Of a DNA stretch of 64,000 nucleotides, positions 1-9,039 are shown piece after piece. Positions within the stretch are counted from its first letter, which is position 1, and every line of letters begins with the position of its first letter. This DNA is from CAYSCS01 sp964429695 (GTDB lineage: Bacteria > Acidobacteriota > Aminicenantia > Aminicenantales > Aminicenantaceae), in the NCBI GenBank assembly GCA_964429695.1, contig CAYSCS010000068.1:1-64000 (forward strand), given 5' to 3'. The position numbers and the translations under genes are program-made. A model generated the notes under the pieces. The model had not been told where the DNA came from. It searched no databases and saw nothing but the letters and a program-made list of their open reading frames with translations.

Positions 1-157
1 TCTCCGTTTTATTTGAGGGAAAGCCTCTCTAAAGTTCTTTTCGTCATATACAGCCCTCTTCTTGTCTCAAATTAAGATCTTTGCTCCTAACGCTTCTAGT
101 GGATTTTTTCCAAAAGACCCTCTACTGTCTGAATTGCAGGAAAAATTCAGTACATTC

Positions 158-186
158 TTGACTTTTACTGTCAATGAATCTAATAT
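158..186 (+). promoter_or_regulatory. sigma70-type promoter of leuS
   Basis: The -35 box TTGACT (158-163) and the -10 box TAATAT (181-186) are separated by exactly 17 nt. The predicted start near 193 gives a leader of about 74 nt before the leuS ATG. I see no T-box antiterminator sequence or specifier stem, and the leader is too short for one. Bases 1-157 hold nothing I can name. Confidence 0.6.
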
Positions 187-266
187 TTATCGATGATTCT
201 AACGCTACTTTTAACGAAGAAAAAAGCGGCTTTATCTTCTCAGTTTAAACCCCAAAAAGAGAAAAA

Positions 267-2750
267 ATGAAGGAATCTTACGATTTCAAAAACATAGAAG
301 AGAAATGGCAGTTAATCTGGGAGCAAAGGGGAGTTTTCTGTGTCCAAGAAAATCCCGAGAAGAAAAAATATTACTGCCTCGAGATGTATCCCTATCCTTC
401 GGGAAGAATTCATATGGGACATGTGCGAAACTATACCATTGGCGATGTAATCTCCCGCTTCATGTTCATGAATGGCTTCAACGTCCTCCACCCCATTGGC
501 TGGGATGCCTTGGGAATGCCTGCAGAAAACGCCGCCATTATACAGGGAATTCATCCACAGAAATGGACATTAGAAAATATTGCTCATATGAAGGCCCAGC
601 TGAAAAGGCTTGGGCTTAGCTACGACTGGTCAAGAGAAGTCAACACCTGTCTTCCGGAATACTATAAGTGGAATCAGTGGATTTTTCTTAAAATGTTTGA
701 GAGAGGGATAGCCTACAGGAAGAAAAGCTGGGTGAACTGGTGTCCTCAGTGTCGCACGGTGTTGGCCAATGAGCAGGTCATCTCAGGAAGGTGCTGGCGC
801 TGCGATTCAGAAGTGAAGCAGAAAGAAATGGAACAATGGTTCTTAAAGATTACTGATTATGCCGAGGAACTCCTTTCAGGTCATACTTTGCTTAAAAAAT
901 GGCCTGAACATGTGCTCCTGATGCAGAGGAACTGGATTGGGAAAAGTAAAGGAGCAATAATAGAGTTTCCTGTGGCTGATTCGAACCTCTCTATCGAAGT
1001 ATTTACGACTCGAATCGATACAATTTACGGGGCGACCTTCCTCGTCCTCTCTCCTGAACATCCTTTAGCTCGCGATTTAATCCTGCATTCTGGAGAGAAA
1101 GAAAGGCTCGAGAGCTGGATTGAACACAGAATATCGATGCGCCTGATGAGGAAAGATTTGCTTGAAGAAGAAAAAGAAGGGATAGACACAGGAAGAGTGG
1201 CTGTTAATCCCTTTACAAAGGAAGAAATTCCCATCTGGATAGCAAATTATGTCTTGATGGAGTATGGGACGGGAGCAATTATGGCTGTCCCTGCCCATGA
1301 CCACAGAGATTTAGAATTTGCCCAAAAATATTCTCTCCCCATAAAAACTGTAATCATCCAGGAAGGAAAAGTTGAAACGCGTAGCCTGGAAGAGGCATTC
1401 GAAGGCTACGGAAAGCTCGTCAACTCTGGACCTTTCTCCAATCTTACCTCCGAAGAAGCAATAGCCAAAATGACTTCATATGCAGAAGAAAAAGGGTGGG
1501 GAAAAGAAATGACTCTCTACCGTCTCAGAGACTGGGGAATTTCCCGCCAACGCTATTGGGGAACACCCATCCCCGTTGTCTACTGTGAAAAATGTGGAAT
1601 TGTCGGCATCCCCTATGAAGATTTGCCTGTTGTCCTTCCCTGTGAAGTTGAATTCAAAGGAGAAGAAGGCTCTCCTCTGGAAAAGGTGGAGAGCTTTGTG
1701 AAGACAAAGTGCCCCAGATGTGGCGAAGAGGCATGCAGAGAAACAGACACCATGGATACTTTTTTCGACTCATCCTGGTATTACTTTCGCTATTGCTCCC
1801 CTAATGAAGGTGACCTTCCTTTTAACCCTGAGGCCGCAAAATATTGGCTTCCTGTGGATATCTATATAGGTGGCGTTGAGCATGCCATCCTTCATCTAAT
1901 TTATGCTCGCTTCTTCTGCAAGTTCTTAAGAGATTTTGGACTAACCGACCTCGATGAACCATTTCCTCATCTTCTTGCCCAGGGAATGGTGACTAAAGAT
2001 GGAGCCACCATGTCTAAATCCAAGGGGAACGTGGTCGACCCTGATGACATGGTCTCTCAGTATGGAGCCGATACCTTAAGGCTTTTCATTCTCTTTGCAG
2101 CACCTCCTGAAAAGGAGTTTGCCTGGAGCGAAAAAGGGATAGAGGGCTGCTTCAGATTCTTGAACCGAGTCTGGGAATTCTTCAGAGAAAACTTGAGTCT
2201 CTTTGCTGAAAGAGAATCAAAAAAAGAGGGAACGGAAAAACCTCACTCAAGAGTTGAAACTCTGAAGACAAAGATACATCAAACAATCAAAAAGGTGACA
2301 GAAGACATCAAAGAAAGATTACACTTTAACACTGCTATAAGCTCAATCATGGAATTTTTTAACCAAATTAAAGCAGAGCGCGATGAATTAATCAAAACGC
2401 AAGAGGGTAAAGAGGTTTTGAAAGAAGCGATGGAGAAACTAATTCTTATTCTTTCCCCGTTTGCCCCTCATATCTCAGAAGAACTCTGGGAAAAAATGGG
2501 AAAGAAGAGCCTCCTCATCCATAGCTCATGGCCCTCTTTTGACCCCCGCCTTGCAGTTGAAGAAAAAGTAACCATCGTGGTTCAGGTTAATGGGAAGTTA
2601 AGAGACAGGTTTGAAACAAAGAGAGACGAAGCTGAAGATGAAGTCAAAAAGATTGCCCTCAATTTGAAGAAAATTCAAAACATAATCAAAGATAGAAAAG
2701 TGAAAAATGTCATTTATGTAAGAAACAGATTGGTAAACATTGTCCTCTAA
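267..2750 (+). CDS. leuS: leucyl-tRNA synthetase
   Basis: This cytoplasmic class I aminoacyl-tRNA synthetase charges tRNA-Leu with leucine and hydrolyses mischarged products in its CP1 editing domain. The protein is 827 aa, the usual bacterial length. The HIGH signature reads HMGH (residues 49-52) and the KMSKS loop reads TMSKS (581-585). A zinc knuckle has CPQC at 159-162 and CWRC at 176-179. Editing motifs TTRIDTIYGATF and GTGAIMAVPAHDHRD are intact, as is the anticodon-binding tail. The ATG at 267 follows an A-rich leader without a clear Shine-Dalgarno sequence. It is the first gene of a leuS-lptE-holA unit and overlaps the putative lptE start. Identification is secure. Confidence 0.98.
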   Translation: MKESYDFKNIEEKWQLIWEQRGVFCVQENPEKKKYYCLEMYPYPSGRIHMGHVRNYTIGDVISRFMFMNGFNVLHPIGWDALGMPAENAAIIQGIHPQKWTLENIAHMKAQLKRLGLSYDWSREVNTCLPEYYKWNQWIFLKMFERGIAYRKKSWVNWCPQCRTVLANEQVISGRCWRCDSEVKQKEMEQWFLKITDYAEELLSGHTLLKKWPEHVLLMQRNWIGKSKGAIIEFPVADSNLSIEVFTTRIDTIYGATFLVLSPEHPLARDLILHSGEKERLESWIEHRISMRLMRKDLLEEEKEGIDTGRVAVNPFTKEEIPIWIANYVLMEYGTGAIMAVPAHDHRDLEFAQKYSLPIKTVIIQEGKVETRSLEEAFEGYGKLVNSGPFSNLTSEEAIAKMTSYAEEKGWGKEMTLYRLRDWGISRQRYWGTPIPVVYCEKCGIVGIPYEDLPVVLPCEVEFKGEEGSPLEKVESFVKTKCPRCGEEACRETDTMDTFFDSSWYYFRYCSPNEGDLPFNPEAAKYWLPVDIYIGGVEHAILHLIYARFFCKFLRDFGLTDLDEPFPHLLAQGMVTKDGATMSKSKGNVVDPDDMVSQYGADTLRLFILFAAPPEKEFAWSEKGIEGCFRFLNRVWEFFRENLSLFAERESKKEGTEKPHSRVETLKTKIHQTIKKVTEDIKERLHFNTAISSIMEFFNQIKAERDELIKTQEGKEVLKEAMEKLILILSPFAPHISEELWEKMGKKSLLIHSSWPSFDPRLAVEEKVTIVVQVNGKLRDRFETKRDEAEDEVKKIALNLKKIQNIIKDRKVKNVIYVRNRLVNIVL

Positions 2751-3279
2751 TTACAAAAAAGGAAAACTTTTGAGAAACGCTCTCATCTGCGGAATGATTA
2801 CGCTTTTCTTCGTTCAATGTGGATACAACCTTCGAGGGAGAGGAAGTTTTCTCCCGCCTCATGTAAAAAAAATGAACATCCCCATGTTTAAAAATATGAC
2901 TACTCGCTTTGAGCTCGATGTAAAATTAACTCAGAGAGTAATTGATGAAATCGTAGCCAGAGGGAGAGTGGAAATAGTCCCAGATTCTCAAAATGCAGAC
3001 GCACTCTTAATAGGGGAAATTACATCTTTTAACGTTAATCCCATAGCCTTTACAGGAGAGACAACTGCTGATCGCTATAATATTGTCATCACAGCCAAGA
3101 TTACTCTCAGAGATCTCATCAACAAGAAGGTCATTTTTTCTAACCCTTCTTTTGTGTATCAAGAAGAATATGAAGTTCCTGAAGGAACAGATTTTGAAAG
3201 TGTCGAATCCGAAGCTATTGACAAGGTAGCCGAAAAATTTGCCAGGAGTCTGGTAATCACCATTTTAGAAGGATTTTAA
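2740..3279 (+). CDS. lptE: LPS-assembly lipoprotein LptE
   Basis: LptE is the outer-membrane lipoprotein that plugs LptD during LPS insertion. The protein has a short hydrophobic N-terminus ending FFVQC, then the family hallmark CGYNLRGRG and an alpha/beta domain typical of the LptE/RlpB family (179 aa from the first start). The start is ambiguous. TTG at 2740 overlaps the leuS stop, whereas TTG at 2770 is preceded at proper distance by AAAAAGG and gives a 16-residue signal peptide. ATG 2794 would leave too short a signal. The lipobox has Gln at -1 instead of Gly/Ala/Ser. It lies between leuS and holA, as in many Gram-negative genomes, which supports the call. Confidence 0.85.
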   Translation: MSSNYKKGKLLRNALICGMITLFFVQCGYNLRGRGSFLPPHVKKMNIPMFKNMTTRFELDVKLTQRVIDEIVARGRVEIVPDSQNADALLIGEITSFNVNPIAFTGETTADRYNIVITAKITLRDLINKKVIFSNPSFVYQEEYEVPEGTDFESVESEAIDKVAEKFARSLVITILEGF

Positions 3280-3283
3280 GAGT

Positions 3284-4348
3284 GTGCAAAGCTTTCTCCT
3301 GAAGAAAGAAATTAACGGAAAGAATCTTCTCCCTTGTTATTTTTTCTATGGAAACGAACTCTATCTTGTTCATCAATTCATAGAGGAACTAAAACAAGCC
3401 CTCATTCCCCCAGAAGCTCGGGATTATTGCCTTGAGAAATTCAATCTTGAAGAAAATACCTGGCAAGAAGTAATTGACTCAGCCCGAACAGTTTCCATTT
3501 TTTTCGCCTCCTGGCGTATCATCCAGGTAGAAATAGACCCTACAAAGGGAAATGAACTCTCTTCTTCAGAAAAAAGATTAATTAAAGACTGGCTCCACTC
3601 TAATGCGTCACAAACCACCTTGGTGGTAGTCTATCCTGAAAAACTTGCTAAAAACTCCAGTTTGCTGAATTTTTTCCAATCCTTTTCTCCCTCTAAAGTC
3701 TTCCTCAAGGAGTTAAAACCTCTCAAGGAGAAGGAGCTTCAGGCTTGGATGGATAAAAAATTTGAATCATTAGGAAAGAATATTACTTCAGAAGCAAGAA
3801 TGAAACTTTTAGAGCTAGTGGGCAACGAGCTGAGAAAGATTGACAATGAGCTGGAAAAATTAGCCACCTTCGTGGGGACTAAGAAAATTATTGAGCTCGA
3901 TGATGTTTATCAAGTCTTAGGATGGACAAAATCTCATCTTGAATGGGAATTCATAGATAGTCTCGAAAAAGCCGACTTAGATAAAAGCCTTCTTATCCTT
4001 AACAGTTTCTTCAGGGAAGAAGCAAAGCCTGAATTTATTCTAAATTCAATAGCAAAGTTCTTCAAAGAAATCCTGCTCGCCAAGCTCTGGCTTAAAGAAA
4101 GAAGCAAAGAAAAGAAGGATATTTTCAAGTTACTGAGACCACAAATTAAGGAAGAATATGGAACTTTTTATGCCCATAAATTTAAAAGATTTTTCGCCCT
4201 TGTTGAAAGCTTTTCTCTAAAAGACCTAAATTTTCTTTTTGAAAAGCTTGAAGCAGTTGATATTAAAATTAAAACCTCTGACCTCTCGGCGCGAAATCTT
4301 TTAGAAAACTTTCTTTTTGATTACTGTAAATTCTGGAGAAAAGAGTGA
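3284..4348 (+). CDS. holA: DNA polymerase III delta subunit
   Basis: HolA is the clamp-loader subunit that opens the beta sliding clamp. The 354-aa protein fits the family length. It begins with the typical region in which the chain is fetched by the loader (CYFFYGNELYLVHQFIEEL), and its later region resembles the AAA+ lid and collar domains (helical, from about residue 210). A GTG start at 3284 lies 4 nt after lptE, so translation is probably coupled. The stop at 4348 nearly touches the convergent rpsT stop at 4350, leaving no intergenic space for a terminator. The lptE-holA order is common in bacteria. Confidence 0.9.
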   Translation: MQSFLLKKEINGKNLLPCYFFYGNELYLVHQFIEELKQALIPPEARDYCLEKFNLEENTWQEVIDSARTVSIFFASWRIIQVEIDPTKGNELSSSEKRLIKDWLHSNASQTTLVVVYPEKLAKNSSLLNFFQSFSPSKVFLKELKPLKEKELQAWMDKKFESLGKNITSEARMKLLELVGNELRKIDNELEKLATFVGTKKIIELDDVYQVLGWTKSHLEWEFIDSLEKADLDKSLLILNSFFREEAKPEFILNSIAKFFKEILLAKLWLKERSKEKKDIFKLLRPQIKEEYGTFYAHKFKRFFALVESFSLKDLNFLFEKLEAVDIKIKTSDLSARNLLENFLFDYCKFWRKE

Positions 4349-4349
4349 A

Positions 4350-4628
4350 TCACTTGGAAGAGGATGGCTCAAGAGCTTCAACGAGACGGGTGAGTCGCGA
4401 TTTGTATCTATTTCCTGTGTTTCTGTGGATGGTGCCTTTCTTTACAGATTTATCAATGAGAGAAATTGTCTGGGGAAGGAGTCTTCTTGCCTCTTCTATA
4501 TTTTTATTCTCAGCAGCTTGCTTTAATCTTTTCATCTGCGTCCTTAGCCTGGATTTATTTGCCTTGTTGATAGCCCTTCTTCTCAAGCTTCTCCGCCATT
4601 GCCGAACTGCTGATTGATGATGAGCCAC
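4350..4628 (-). CDS. rpsT: 30S ribosomal protein S20
   Basis: bS20 is a primary 16S rRNA-binding protein of the small subunit. The 92-aa, Lys/Arg-rich, all-helical sequence begins MAHHQSAVRQWRRSLRRR and ends with the conserved region around KKGTIHRNTGNRYKSRLTR. The start codon is GTG at 4628, set by a strong AAAGGAG five nucleotides upstream. It has its own promoter (4653-4681) and is transcribed away from murJ. Its proximity to holA and murJ is a frequent arrangement. Several reading frames on the other strand here are shadows. Confidence 0.96.
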   Translation of the reverse strand: MAHHQSAVRQWRRSLRRRAINKANKSRLRTQMKRLKQAAENKNIEEARRLLPQTISLIDKSVKKGTIHRNTGNRYKSRLTRLVEALEPSSSK

Positions 4629-4652
4629 TTAATCTCCTTTCTCAAGCTGGAT

Positions 4653-4681
4653 ATGATATGATATACGACGAATAAAGTCAA
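4653..4681 (-). promoter_or_regulatory. sigma70-type promoter of rpsT
   Basis: On the minus strand, TTGACT (4681-4676) and TATCAT (4658-4653) are 17 nt apart. The predicted start near 4646 gives a leader of about 18 nt containing the AAAGGAG ribosome-binding site. Confidence 0.65.
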
Positions 4682-4726
4682 TCGCTTGCTTAGATTGGAA
4701 GAGGGAGTTTTTGAAAGGATAAAAAG

Positions 4727-6310
4727 GTGAATGATTTCAAGAGTCTCGCCGCAAATAAAGAAAATAATAGACAACTTGTGCGCTCTACTTTTTCTGTAGC
4801 AGCACCCACCCTCTTGAGCAGAGTCCTGGGTTACTTAAGAGACATGATTCAGGCTTTCTATTTGGGAACAGGAATGGGAGCGGATGCCTTTACCATCGCT
4901 TATATCATCCCTAATCTCCTGAGAAGATTGAGTGCAGAAGGAGCGATGACTGCGGCCTTTGTCCCGGTCTTCACAGAAATAAGAAAACAGAAACCTGAGA
5001 AGGAGGTGTGGAGGTTTGCCAATTCCTTCTTTTTTGACCTTACTCTTGTCATGTTGCTGGTGACTATTCTGGGGATTGTCTTTTCTCCATTTTTAGTAAA
5101 GATTATTGCCTTTGGTTTCAAGGATGTCGAAGGTAAATGGGAGCTTACAACTCTTCTCACCCGAATCATGTTTCCTTACATTTTTCTGATAAGCCTCGCC
5201 TCCCTGGCAATGGCGATCCTTAATTCATTCCATAAATTCTTTGTTCCTGCCTTCACGCCTGTTTTGTTAAACTTGGTCATCATTGGCTTGGCCTTGGTTT
5301 TCGCTCGAAGAGTAGAAAAACCTGCAGTAATCTTTGCTATAGGGGTTGTTATGGGGGGAATCCTTCAGGTAGCTTTTCAGATTCCTTTTCTCTGGAATAA
5401 AGGGATGAGGTTCAAGCCATCTCTTTCTTTTTCACATCCCGCGGTTCGCAAGGTAGGTGAGCTCATGGTGCCAGGTGTGTTTGGAGTTGGGATTTCACAA
5501 ATAAACTTCGCCCTAAGCAGGATGATTGCTTCCCAGCTAGAAGAAGGAAGCGTCTCTTCCCTGTATTATGCTTCGAGGGTTGAAGAGCTAACCCTGGGAC
5601 TCTTCTCCATAGCACTCTCCATCGCCCTTCTTCCCATGTTCTCTGATTTTGCGGCTGAAAAAGATGTTCAAGGAATAAAAAGAACGCTCATCTTTTCTTT
5701 CAAACTCATTTCCTTGATAACTTTTCCGGCCATGGTGGGTCTCATGGTCCTCAATCGTCAGATCATTCAGGTTCTTTTTGAAAGAGGTATTTTCAATGCC
5801 CAATCAACCACAACAACAGCCTCCTGTTTACTCTATTTTGCAGTTGGTCTCCCTTTCATCTCTGCCACCAAGGTTCTTGCGCCTGCTTTTTATTCTCTTA
5901 AAGATACAAAAACCCCCGTCATTGTCGCCTTCTTCGTCATGTTGAGCTACATTTCCTTTTCGCTAATCCTGATGAAACCCCTTAAGGTGGGAGGAATTGC
6001 CTTTGCCCTCTCTCTTTCTTCTGCTTTGAATCTTCTCCTCCTTTTCATTCTCTTAGAGAAAAAAATCGGGAAAATAGAAAAAAAACCTATCTTTTCCTCA
6101 GCTTGCAGGGCTCTTTCATCCGCAGGAGTAATGGGTCTGGCGGTCTGGTTTTTCATGAAAGAGTTCAACTTCGCTCAACTTGACTTACTCTACCAACTGG
6201 GTCTTCTCCTATCGGCAATTCTAATGGGAATAATGATTTACTTTCTTCTTCAGGTTTTATTCAATCGAGAGGATACTAAAATCCTAAAAAATGCATTTTC
6301 GGGAAAATGA
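4727..6310 (+). CDS. murJ: lipid II flippase MurJ
   Basis: MurJ (MviN family, MOP superfamily) moves lipid II across the inner membrane for peptidoglycan synthesis. The 527-aa protein has about 14 hydrophobic segments. It carries the N-terminal signature with LSRVLGYLRDMIQAFYLGTG, followed by GADAFTIAYIIPNLLRRL and an EGAMTAAFVPVF stretch that is characteristic of the family. The GTG start at 4727 is preceded by GAAAGGA at a good distance. It probably shares a transcript with dtd, 20 nt downstream. No promoter is evident in the short gap to the divergent rpsT. Confidence 0.95.
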   Translation: MNDFKSLAANKENNRQLVRSTFSVAAPTLLSRVLGYLRDMIQAFYLGTGMGADAFTIAYIIPNLLRRLSAEGAMTAAFVPVFTEIRKQKPEKEVWRFANSFFFDLTLVMLLVTILGIVFSPFLVKIIAFGFKDVEGKWELTTLLTRIMFPYIFLISLASLAMAILNSFHKFFVPAFTPVLLNLVIIGLALVFARRVEKPAVIFAIGVVMGGILQVAFQIPFLWNKGMRFKPSLSFSHPAVRKVGELMVPGVFGVGISQINFALSRMIASQLEEGSVSSLYYASRVEELTLGLFSIALSIALLPMFSDFAAEKDVQGIKRTLIFSFKLISLITFPAMVGLMVLNRQIIQVLFERGIFNAQSTTTTASCLLYFAVGLPFISATKVLAPAFYSLKDTKTPVIVAFFVMLSYISFSLILMKPLKVGGIAFALSLSSALNLLLLFILLEKKIGKIEKKPIFSSACRALSSAGVMGLAVWFFMKEFNFAQLDLLYQLGLLLSAILMGIMIYFLLQVLFNREDTKILKNAFSGK

Positions 6311-6330
6311 TTCTCAAAGAATAGAAAAAA

Positions 6331-6786
6331 ATGAAAATAATCCTTCAAAGAGTCAAACAAGCTGCAGTAAAAGTAGAAGGTAAGAAGGTAGCAGAAATCG
6401 GAAAGGGAATTTGCCTTCTAGTAGGCGTAGAAAAGGGTGATGGAGAGGAAGATGCTCAATATCTCGCCAATAAAATAGTTGAACTCAGAATCTTTCCTGA
6501 TGAACAAGATAAGATGAATCTAAGCTTGCTTGATATTCATGGAGAAGCCTTGGCTGTTTCACAGTTTACGCTTGCTGCAACGTTGAGAAAAGGACGAAGA
6601 CCAAGCTTCGATAAAGCAGAAGAGCCTCAAAAGGCAAAAACACTATTCGAGTACTTTTTCGACCTCATCGAAAAAAGAGGAATTAAAGCCAAGAAAGGAG
6701 TGTTCGGAGCCCTTATGGAAGTAGAGTTGATAAACGATGGACCTGTCACTTTCATCCTTGACTCAAAAAAGTTAAATAAAGCCTGA
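6331..6786 (+). CDS. dtd: D-aminoacyl-tRNA deacylase
   Basis: DTD hydrolyses D-aminoacyl-tRNAs (and glycyl-tRNA-Ala) in the cytosol and so protects translation from D-amino acids. The 151-aa length is typical. The two dimer-interface catalytic motifs are present: SQFTL (77-81) and the Gly-cisPro motif in NDGPVT (135-140). The N-terminal MKIILQRV is standard. The ATG at 6331 has only a weak A-rich upstream region, suggesting coupling to murJ. Confidence 0.96.
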   Translation: MKIILQRVKQAAVKVEGKKVAEIGKGICLLVGVEKGDGEEDAQYLANKIVELRIFPDEQDKMNLSLLDIHGEALAVSQFTLAATLRKGRRPSFDKAEEPQKAKTLFEYFFDLIEKRGIKAKKGVFGALMEVELINDGPVTFILDSKKLNKA

Positions 6787-7207
6787 GCCCTCAAAGTTAA
6801 AACTCAGAGAGGTAGCTTTTGTCTTTGTCTAAGCAGAGAAAATACCTTATCCTCAGCTTTTTCCCCAAATTTATTTCTTACCTGAATTTAAAGAAAGAAG
6901 TTCAATTGGAACTTATATGAAAGAGCTTCCGAAAATTTCCTAATTCAATCTCACAATTTTTGGGCAATTTTAGCCAAATCACAATGCGGAGCATGCTTTT
7001 GAAAAAGATCTTGATTGAAGCTCTTGAGCTTGTATTAGCGAAACCCAATTTAAGTCCAAAAAGCCTAGAATTTATAAATATATAATTTTCCGCAGCTGAA
7101 TTTTCTCTATCCCAACAAAATAAAAGAATTTTAGAAAAATTTAAGCTTTTTTTTGAAAATTCCTCAAATTTAAATTATCGCTATGTTAAGATAAGGAAGA
7201 AGGATAA
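6787..7207 (+). other. intergenic stretch between convergent dtd and the HEAT gene
   Basis: This AT-rich 421-nt gap separates convergent genes. I see no strong GC hairpin followed by a T-run. It contains a 33-codon reading frame from 6984 with no ribosome-binding site or recognisable product, and no RNA gene that I can identify. Confidence 0.4.
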
Positions 7208-7750
7208 TCAAGCGAACTTAATTTCTGCAATTTTTCGCATCGCCTCTTCTGCTGATTTCCGAACAAAATGATTCCCATCTTTCATCAATTTAGCCAGCAG
7301 GGCGAGAGCCTGTTTTCCCCCAATTTCCCCGAGTGCTTGAGCAGCACACCTCCGAACCTCTGCGTTTGAGTCATCTACGGCCTCTTCAATAAGACTAAAT
7401 GCTTCTTGTCTCTTTTGCAGAGCCAGTATTTTCATTACCGAACTTTTTACATACCAGGGTGGTCTCTTAAGTTTCAAGGAAAGAAGAACAAGGTTTACTC
7501 TCTTTTTCTGACCGAGTTCCTGAATCAGGAAATCACGGATCTCTTCAGAAGGGTCATCGAGGGCTTCAATCAAAACCTCATCTATCCAGGGTGCATTTCC
7601 TTTTGCCACCGCTTTTATTATCTTCAGTCTCTTCTGATTTTGTGTCGAAGACCTTATTTTATTGAGGACGGAGTTAACCCAGAATCTATGACTTCTTTTT
7701 TTGGGAGCTTTTACGCTCTTCGCTGTGCCTCTATCTTCTTTGCTCGGCAC
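7208..7750 (-). CDS. HEAT-repeat protein
   Basis: This 180-aa protein has a basic N-terminus (about 45 residues rich in Lys/Arg). It is followed by roughly four HEAT-like helical pairs of about 30 residues. Examples are the repeats centred on EALDDPSEEIRDFLIQELG, EAVDDSNAEVRRCAAQALG and KLMKDGNHFVRKSAEEAM. HEAT solenoids are protein-interaction scaffolds, and no catalytic function is implied. The GTG start at 7750 lies 69 nt downstream of ribBA and may be read through from the ftsY-rib transcript. The link to riboflavin synthesis is positional only. A larger frame on the opposite strand is a shadow of this gene and ribBA. Confidence 0.8.
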   Translation of the reverse strand: MPSKEDRGTAKSVKAPKKRSHRFWVNSVLNKIRSSTQNQKRLKIIKAVAKGNAPWIDEVLIEALDDPSEEIRDFLIQELGQKKRVNLVLLSLKLKRPPWYVKSSVMKILALQKRQEAFSLIEEAVDDSNAEVRRCAAQALGEIGGKQALALLAKLMKDGNHFVRKSAEEAMRKIAEIKFA

Positions 7751-7819
7751 TTGACTGCTTTAATTAAATTATATTTTAATCAAGAAAAATTCTTTATCTC
7801 ATTATTGAGGGGCTCTTCC

Positions 7820-9037
7820 CTATACCATTTCCAGAATATGTCCCAATTTTTCTTTTTTTGTCTTCAAGTACCTCAGGTTTTCAGGTGTAGGGGGTATTTC
7901 TATGGGTATTCTTTCCACTATCTCCAGCCCGTACCCCGCCAGCCCTATGAATTTTCGAGGGTTATTGGTTATGAGCCGTATTTTGGTTACCCCAAGAGAA
8001 ACAAGAATCTGGGCCCCTATTCCGTAATCTCTCTGGTCAGGCTTAAATCCGAGCTTGCAATTAGCTTCGACTGTATCTACGCCCTGGTCCTGAATGGCAT
8101 ACGCCTTGATTTTGTTGACCAGACCTATGCCTCTTCCTTCCTGGTTAAGAATATAGAGGATTACTCCTCTGCCTTCCTTTTCGATGATTTCCATCGCCCG
8201 ATGGAGCTGCTCACCACAATCACAACGAGTTGAGCTGAAGGTGTCCCCAGTGAGACACTGGGAATGAGCCCGAACAAGGACAGGTTCATCAGGCTTTACC
8301 TCACCTTTTACTAGGGCAAGATGATGCTCTTTATGGATGAGGTCTTCGAATACCAATAATTTAAACCTACCAAATTTAGTGGGCAATTCTGCCTCTTCTA
8401 TTTTTCTCACGAGCCGTTCATGACGCATGCGATATTTGATTAAATCGGCAATAGTCAAGATAGGGATTTGATGTTCCTGGCTGAATTTCTCTAGTTGAGG
8501 CATGCGAGCCATTGTCCCATCCTCATTCAATATCTCACAGATTACTCCCGCAGGAATCATCCCTGCCAGTCGAGCCAAGTCCACGGCTGCTTCTGTCTGA
8601 CCTGCTCTCTCCAGAACGCCGCCATCCCTTGCCTGAAGAGGAAAGATATGCCCTGGCCGAGCAAGGTCGGAAGGTTTCGTTTTGGGGTCTATGGCTACCT
8701 GGATAGTCTTTGCCCGGTCGTGAGCAGAAATTCCTGTTGTTATTCCTTCCTTGGCATCAATAGAAACTGTGAACGCAGTCCCGAATCGAGCGGTATTGTC
8801 AGTAACCATCAAGGGAAGGTCGAGCTCCTTCAGCCTTTCCTTTGTCAGGGGAAGACATATTAATCCCCTCCCTTTTTTAGTCATGAAATTGATTATTTCG
8901 GGTGTGACTTTTTCTGCAGCAACCATCAGGTCGCCTTCATTCTCTCTATCTTCATCGTCGACGATGATTATTAACTGGCCATCCTTGACACATTGAATTG
9001 CTTTTTCCACTGAGACTGTCTTCGGCTTACTTTCCAT
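7820..9037 (-). CDS. ribBA: bifunctional DHBP synthase / GTP cyclohydrolase II
   Basis: This cytosolic enzyme makes both riboflavin precursors: 3,4-dihydroxy-2-butanone 4-phosphate from ribulose 5-phosphate, and diaminopyrimidine from GTP. The N-terminal half carries the acidic Mg-binding loop DDEDRENEGD and HDRAKTI. The C-terminal half has the zinc-binding CLTGDTFSSTRCDCGEQ and the GRGIGL loop. It is about 405 aa, the normal fusion length. I place the start at ATG 9037, two nt after the ribE stop, because an upstream TTG at 9043 has no spacing to the AAAGG site. It is the third gene of the ftsY-ribD-ribE-ribBA unit. Confidence 0.96.
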   Translation of the reverse strand: MESKPKTVSVEKAIQCVKDGQLIIIVDDEDRENEGDLMVAAEKVTPEIINFMTKKGRGLICLPLTKERLKELDLPLMVTDNTARFGTAFTVSIDAKEGITTGISAHDRAKTIQVAIDPKTKPSDLARPGHIFPLQARDGGVLERAGQTEAAVDLARLAGMIPAGVICEILNEDGTMARMPQLEKFSQEHQIPILTIADLIKYRMRHERLVRKIEEAELPTKFGRFKLLVFEDLIHKEHHLALVKGEVKPDEPVLVRAHSQCLTGDTFSSTRCDCGEQLHRAMEIIEKEGRGVILYILNQEGRGIGLVNKIKAYAIQDQGVDTVEANCKLGFKPDQRDYGIGAQILVSLGVTKIRLITNNPRKFIGLAGYGLEIVERIPIEIPPTPENLRYLKTKKEKLGHILEMV

Positions 9038-9039
9038 CC

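Noticed and set aside
158..266. T-box riboswitch upstream of leuS
   Set aside because: The leader is only about 74 nt, with no T-box sequence, specifier stem or terminator.
6984..7085. 33-codon frame between dtd and the HEAT gene
   Set aside because: It has no ribosome-binding site, promoter or recognisable product. Frames of this length are expected by chance.
7406..8233. 275-codon open frame on the plus strand
   Set aside because: It runs antisense across the HEAT gene and the end of ribBA, both of which have clear family signatures. Its translation is Phe/Tyr/Leu-rich with no motif.
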